Part shown: positions 7,111 through 7,681 of the stretch, one piece after another
Layout: each line of letters begins with the position of its first letter
Numbering within the stretch: position 1 is the first letter of the stretch
Source: Gammaproteobacteria bacterium
GTDB lineage: Bacteria > Pseudomonadota > Gammaproteobacteria > Pseudomonadales > Halieaceae
Assembly (NCBI GenBank): GCA_002748505.1
Contig: PDSN01000009.1
Coordinates: forward strand, 1 to 7,681
Length of the DNA: 7,681 nt
Direction: 5' to 3'
The notes under the pieces: model-generated
What the model was told of the DNA's origin: nothing
Seen by the model: only the letters and a program-made list of their open reading frames with translations
Database searches by the model: none
Translations under genes and position numbers: made by a program

Positions 7111-7126
7111 TTGCGAACGCAAATTA
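7107..7126 (+). repeat. Palindrome in the nadB leader, possible operator
   Basis: TTGCG-AA-CGCAA at 7111-7122 is a perfect inverted repeat. It extends to TAAGTTGCG / CGCAAATTA arms of nine bases with one mismatched pair. It overlaps the predicted nadB start site, a usual place for a repressor operator. I do not recognise the motif as that of a named regulator. Confidence 0.4.
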
Positions 7127-7141
7127 TTTCCATGAAAAACC

Positions 7142-7681
7142 ATGTCCAATCACTATCATTACGACGTTGTCATTATTGGCGCAGGCGCTGCCGGATTGAC
7201 CCTGGCACTGAATTTACCCAAGCGCTATCGGGTTGCCATTTTGTCAAAAGGCGACTTGAAACAGGGCTCTACCTACCGCGCTCAAGGCGGTATGGCGGCG
7301 GTCATCGACAGTGAGGACTCTATCGACTCCCACGTCGCAGATACCTTGAACGCCGGCGCCGGCCTGTGTCGCGCCGAGGCGGTAGAGTTCACGGTCAGTC
7401 ACAGCGGCGATGCGGTGACCTGGCTGATCGACCAGGGAGTGAAATTTACCCGTGTCGGTGAAGAAGATACCTCTTCGCCAGACTACCACCTTACCCGCGA
7501 GGGCGGCCACAGTCACCGACGCATTCTTCACGCCGCAGACGCCACCGGCAGGGTCATCGCCAAAGCGCTGATCAAGCAGGTCAAAAAAGCCAAAAATGTC
7601 ACCATTTTCACCAGCCATATCGCGGTGGATTTGATTAAAAAACGCGGACACTGCCAGGGCGCCTACGTGTATGATCGCAAA
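7142..7681 (+). CDS. nadB: L-aspartate oxidase, 3' end beyond window
   Basis: NadB is a cytoplasmic FAD enzyme oxidising L-aspartate to iminoaspartate, which NadA condenses with dihydroxyacetone phosphate to quinolinate for de novo NAD synthesis. The first 180 codons are present, out of about 530-540 in the family. Visible are HYDVVIIGAGAAGLTLAL with the dinucleotide-binding GAGAAG at 13-18, STYRAQGGMAAV at 43-54, SIDSHVADTLNAGAGL at 60-75, WLIDQGVKF at 94-102 and HLTREGGHSHRRILHAADATG at 116-136. Glu120 matches the active-site glutamate of E. coli NadB (Glu121). The start gives the normal family N-terminus but has no clear Shine-Dalgarno; an ATG ten bases upstream is out of frame. It follows imuB by 86 bp and probably has its own promoter. 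Confidence 0.95.
   Translation, partial: MSNHYHYDVVIIGAGAAGLTLALNLPKRYRVAILSKGDLKQGSTYRAQGGMAAVIDSEDSIDSHVADTLNAGAGLCRAEAVEFTVSHSGDAVTWLIDQGVKFTRVGEEDTSSPDYHLTREGGHSHRRILHAADATGRVIAKALIKQVKKAKNVTIFTSHIAVDLIKKRGHCQGAYVYDRK

Noticed and set aside
6904..7314. 136-codon plus-strand frame spanning the end of imuB and start of nadB, with an ATG at 7132
   Set aside because: It is out of frame with both genes, each of which has strong family matches here.

Overview
The window looks like chromosomal DNA of a free-living, probably marine, gammaproteobacterium, perhaps of the Cellvibrionales or a Pseudomonas-like group. This rests on the protein families (OmpW, RarD, SthA, a proteobacterial ImuB, NadB), an Fnr/Anr-type box in front of ompW and a gammaproteobacterial-type LexA box. 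The taxon is inferred from family resemblance only. I see no RNA gene, insertion sequence, integrase, CRISPR array or phage gene.

Layout. Positions 1-569 (minus) hold the 5' three quarters or so of ompW, an outer-membrane beta-barrel gene cut by the window edge. Its promoter region (570-704) carries an Fnr/Anr box placed exactly where a class II activator should sit relative to a good -10 hexamer. Positions 705-1604 (minus) encode a RarD-type EamA permease. A 305-bp intergenic stretch (1605-1909) separates it from the divergent sthA-osmC pair (1910-3754, plus): a soluble pyridine nucleotide transhydrogenase and an OsmC/Ohr-like protein, likely co-translated because the second ribosome-binding site overlaps the first stop codon. 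A GC-rich hairpin lies between osmC and the convergent gene at 3847-5441 (minus). That gene is a DUF885 lipoprotein which appears broken by an internal deletion removing the family's HEGxPGHH-type motif and shifting the frame.

Positions 5607-7055 (plus) encode an ImuB-like, catalytically dead Y-family polymerase of the SOS mutasome. It has a near-perfect LexA operator that contains its most plausible start codon, and neither imuA nor dnaE2 stands beside it. The window ends inside nadB (7142-7681, plus), encoding L-aspartate oxidase, the first enzyme of de novo NAD synthesis; its leader contains a palindrome that could be an operator.

How the genes relate. sthA and osmC form a small redox/peroxide unit, and nadB makes the precursor of the cofactor SthA works on, but nadB is separately transcribed. 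imuB is the only gene with an evident SOS signal and ompW the only one with an evident anaerobic-response signal. I found no clearly new multi-gene system. The most interesting points are the lone, apparently leaderless imuB under LexA, the decayed DUF885 gene and the Fnr-type promoter of ompW.
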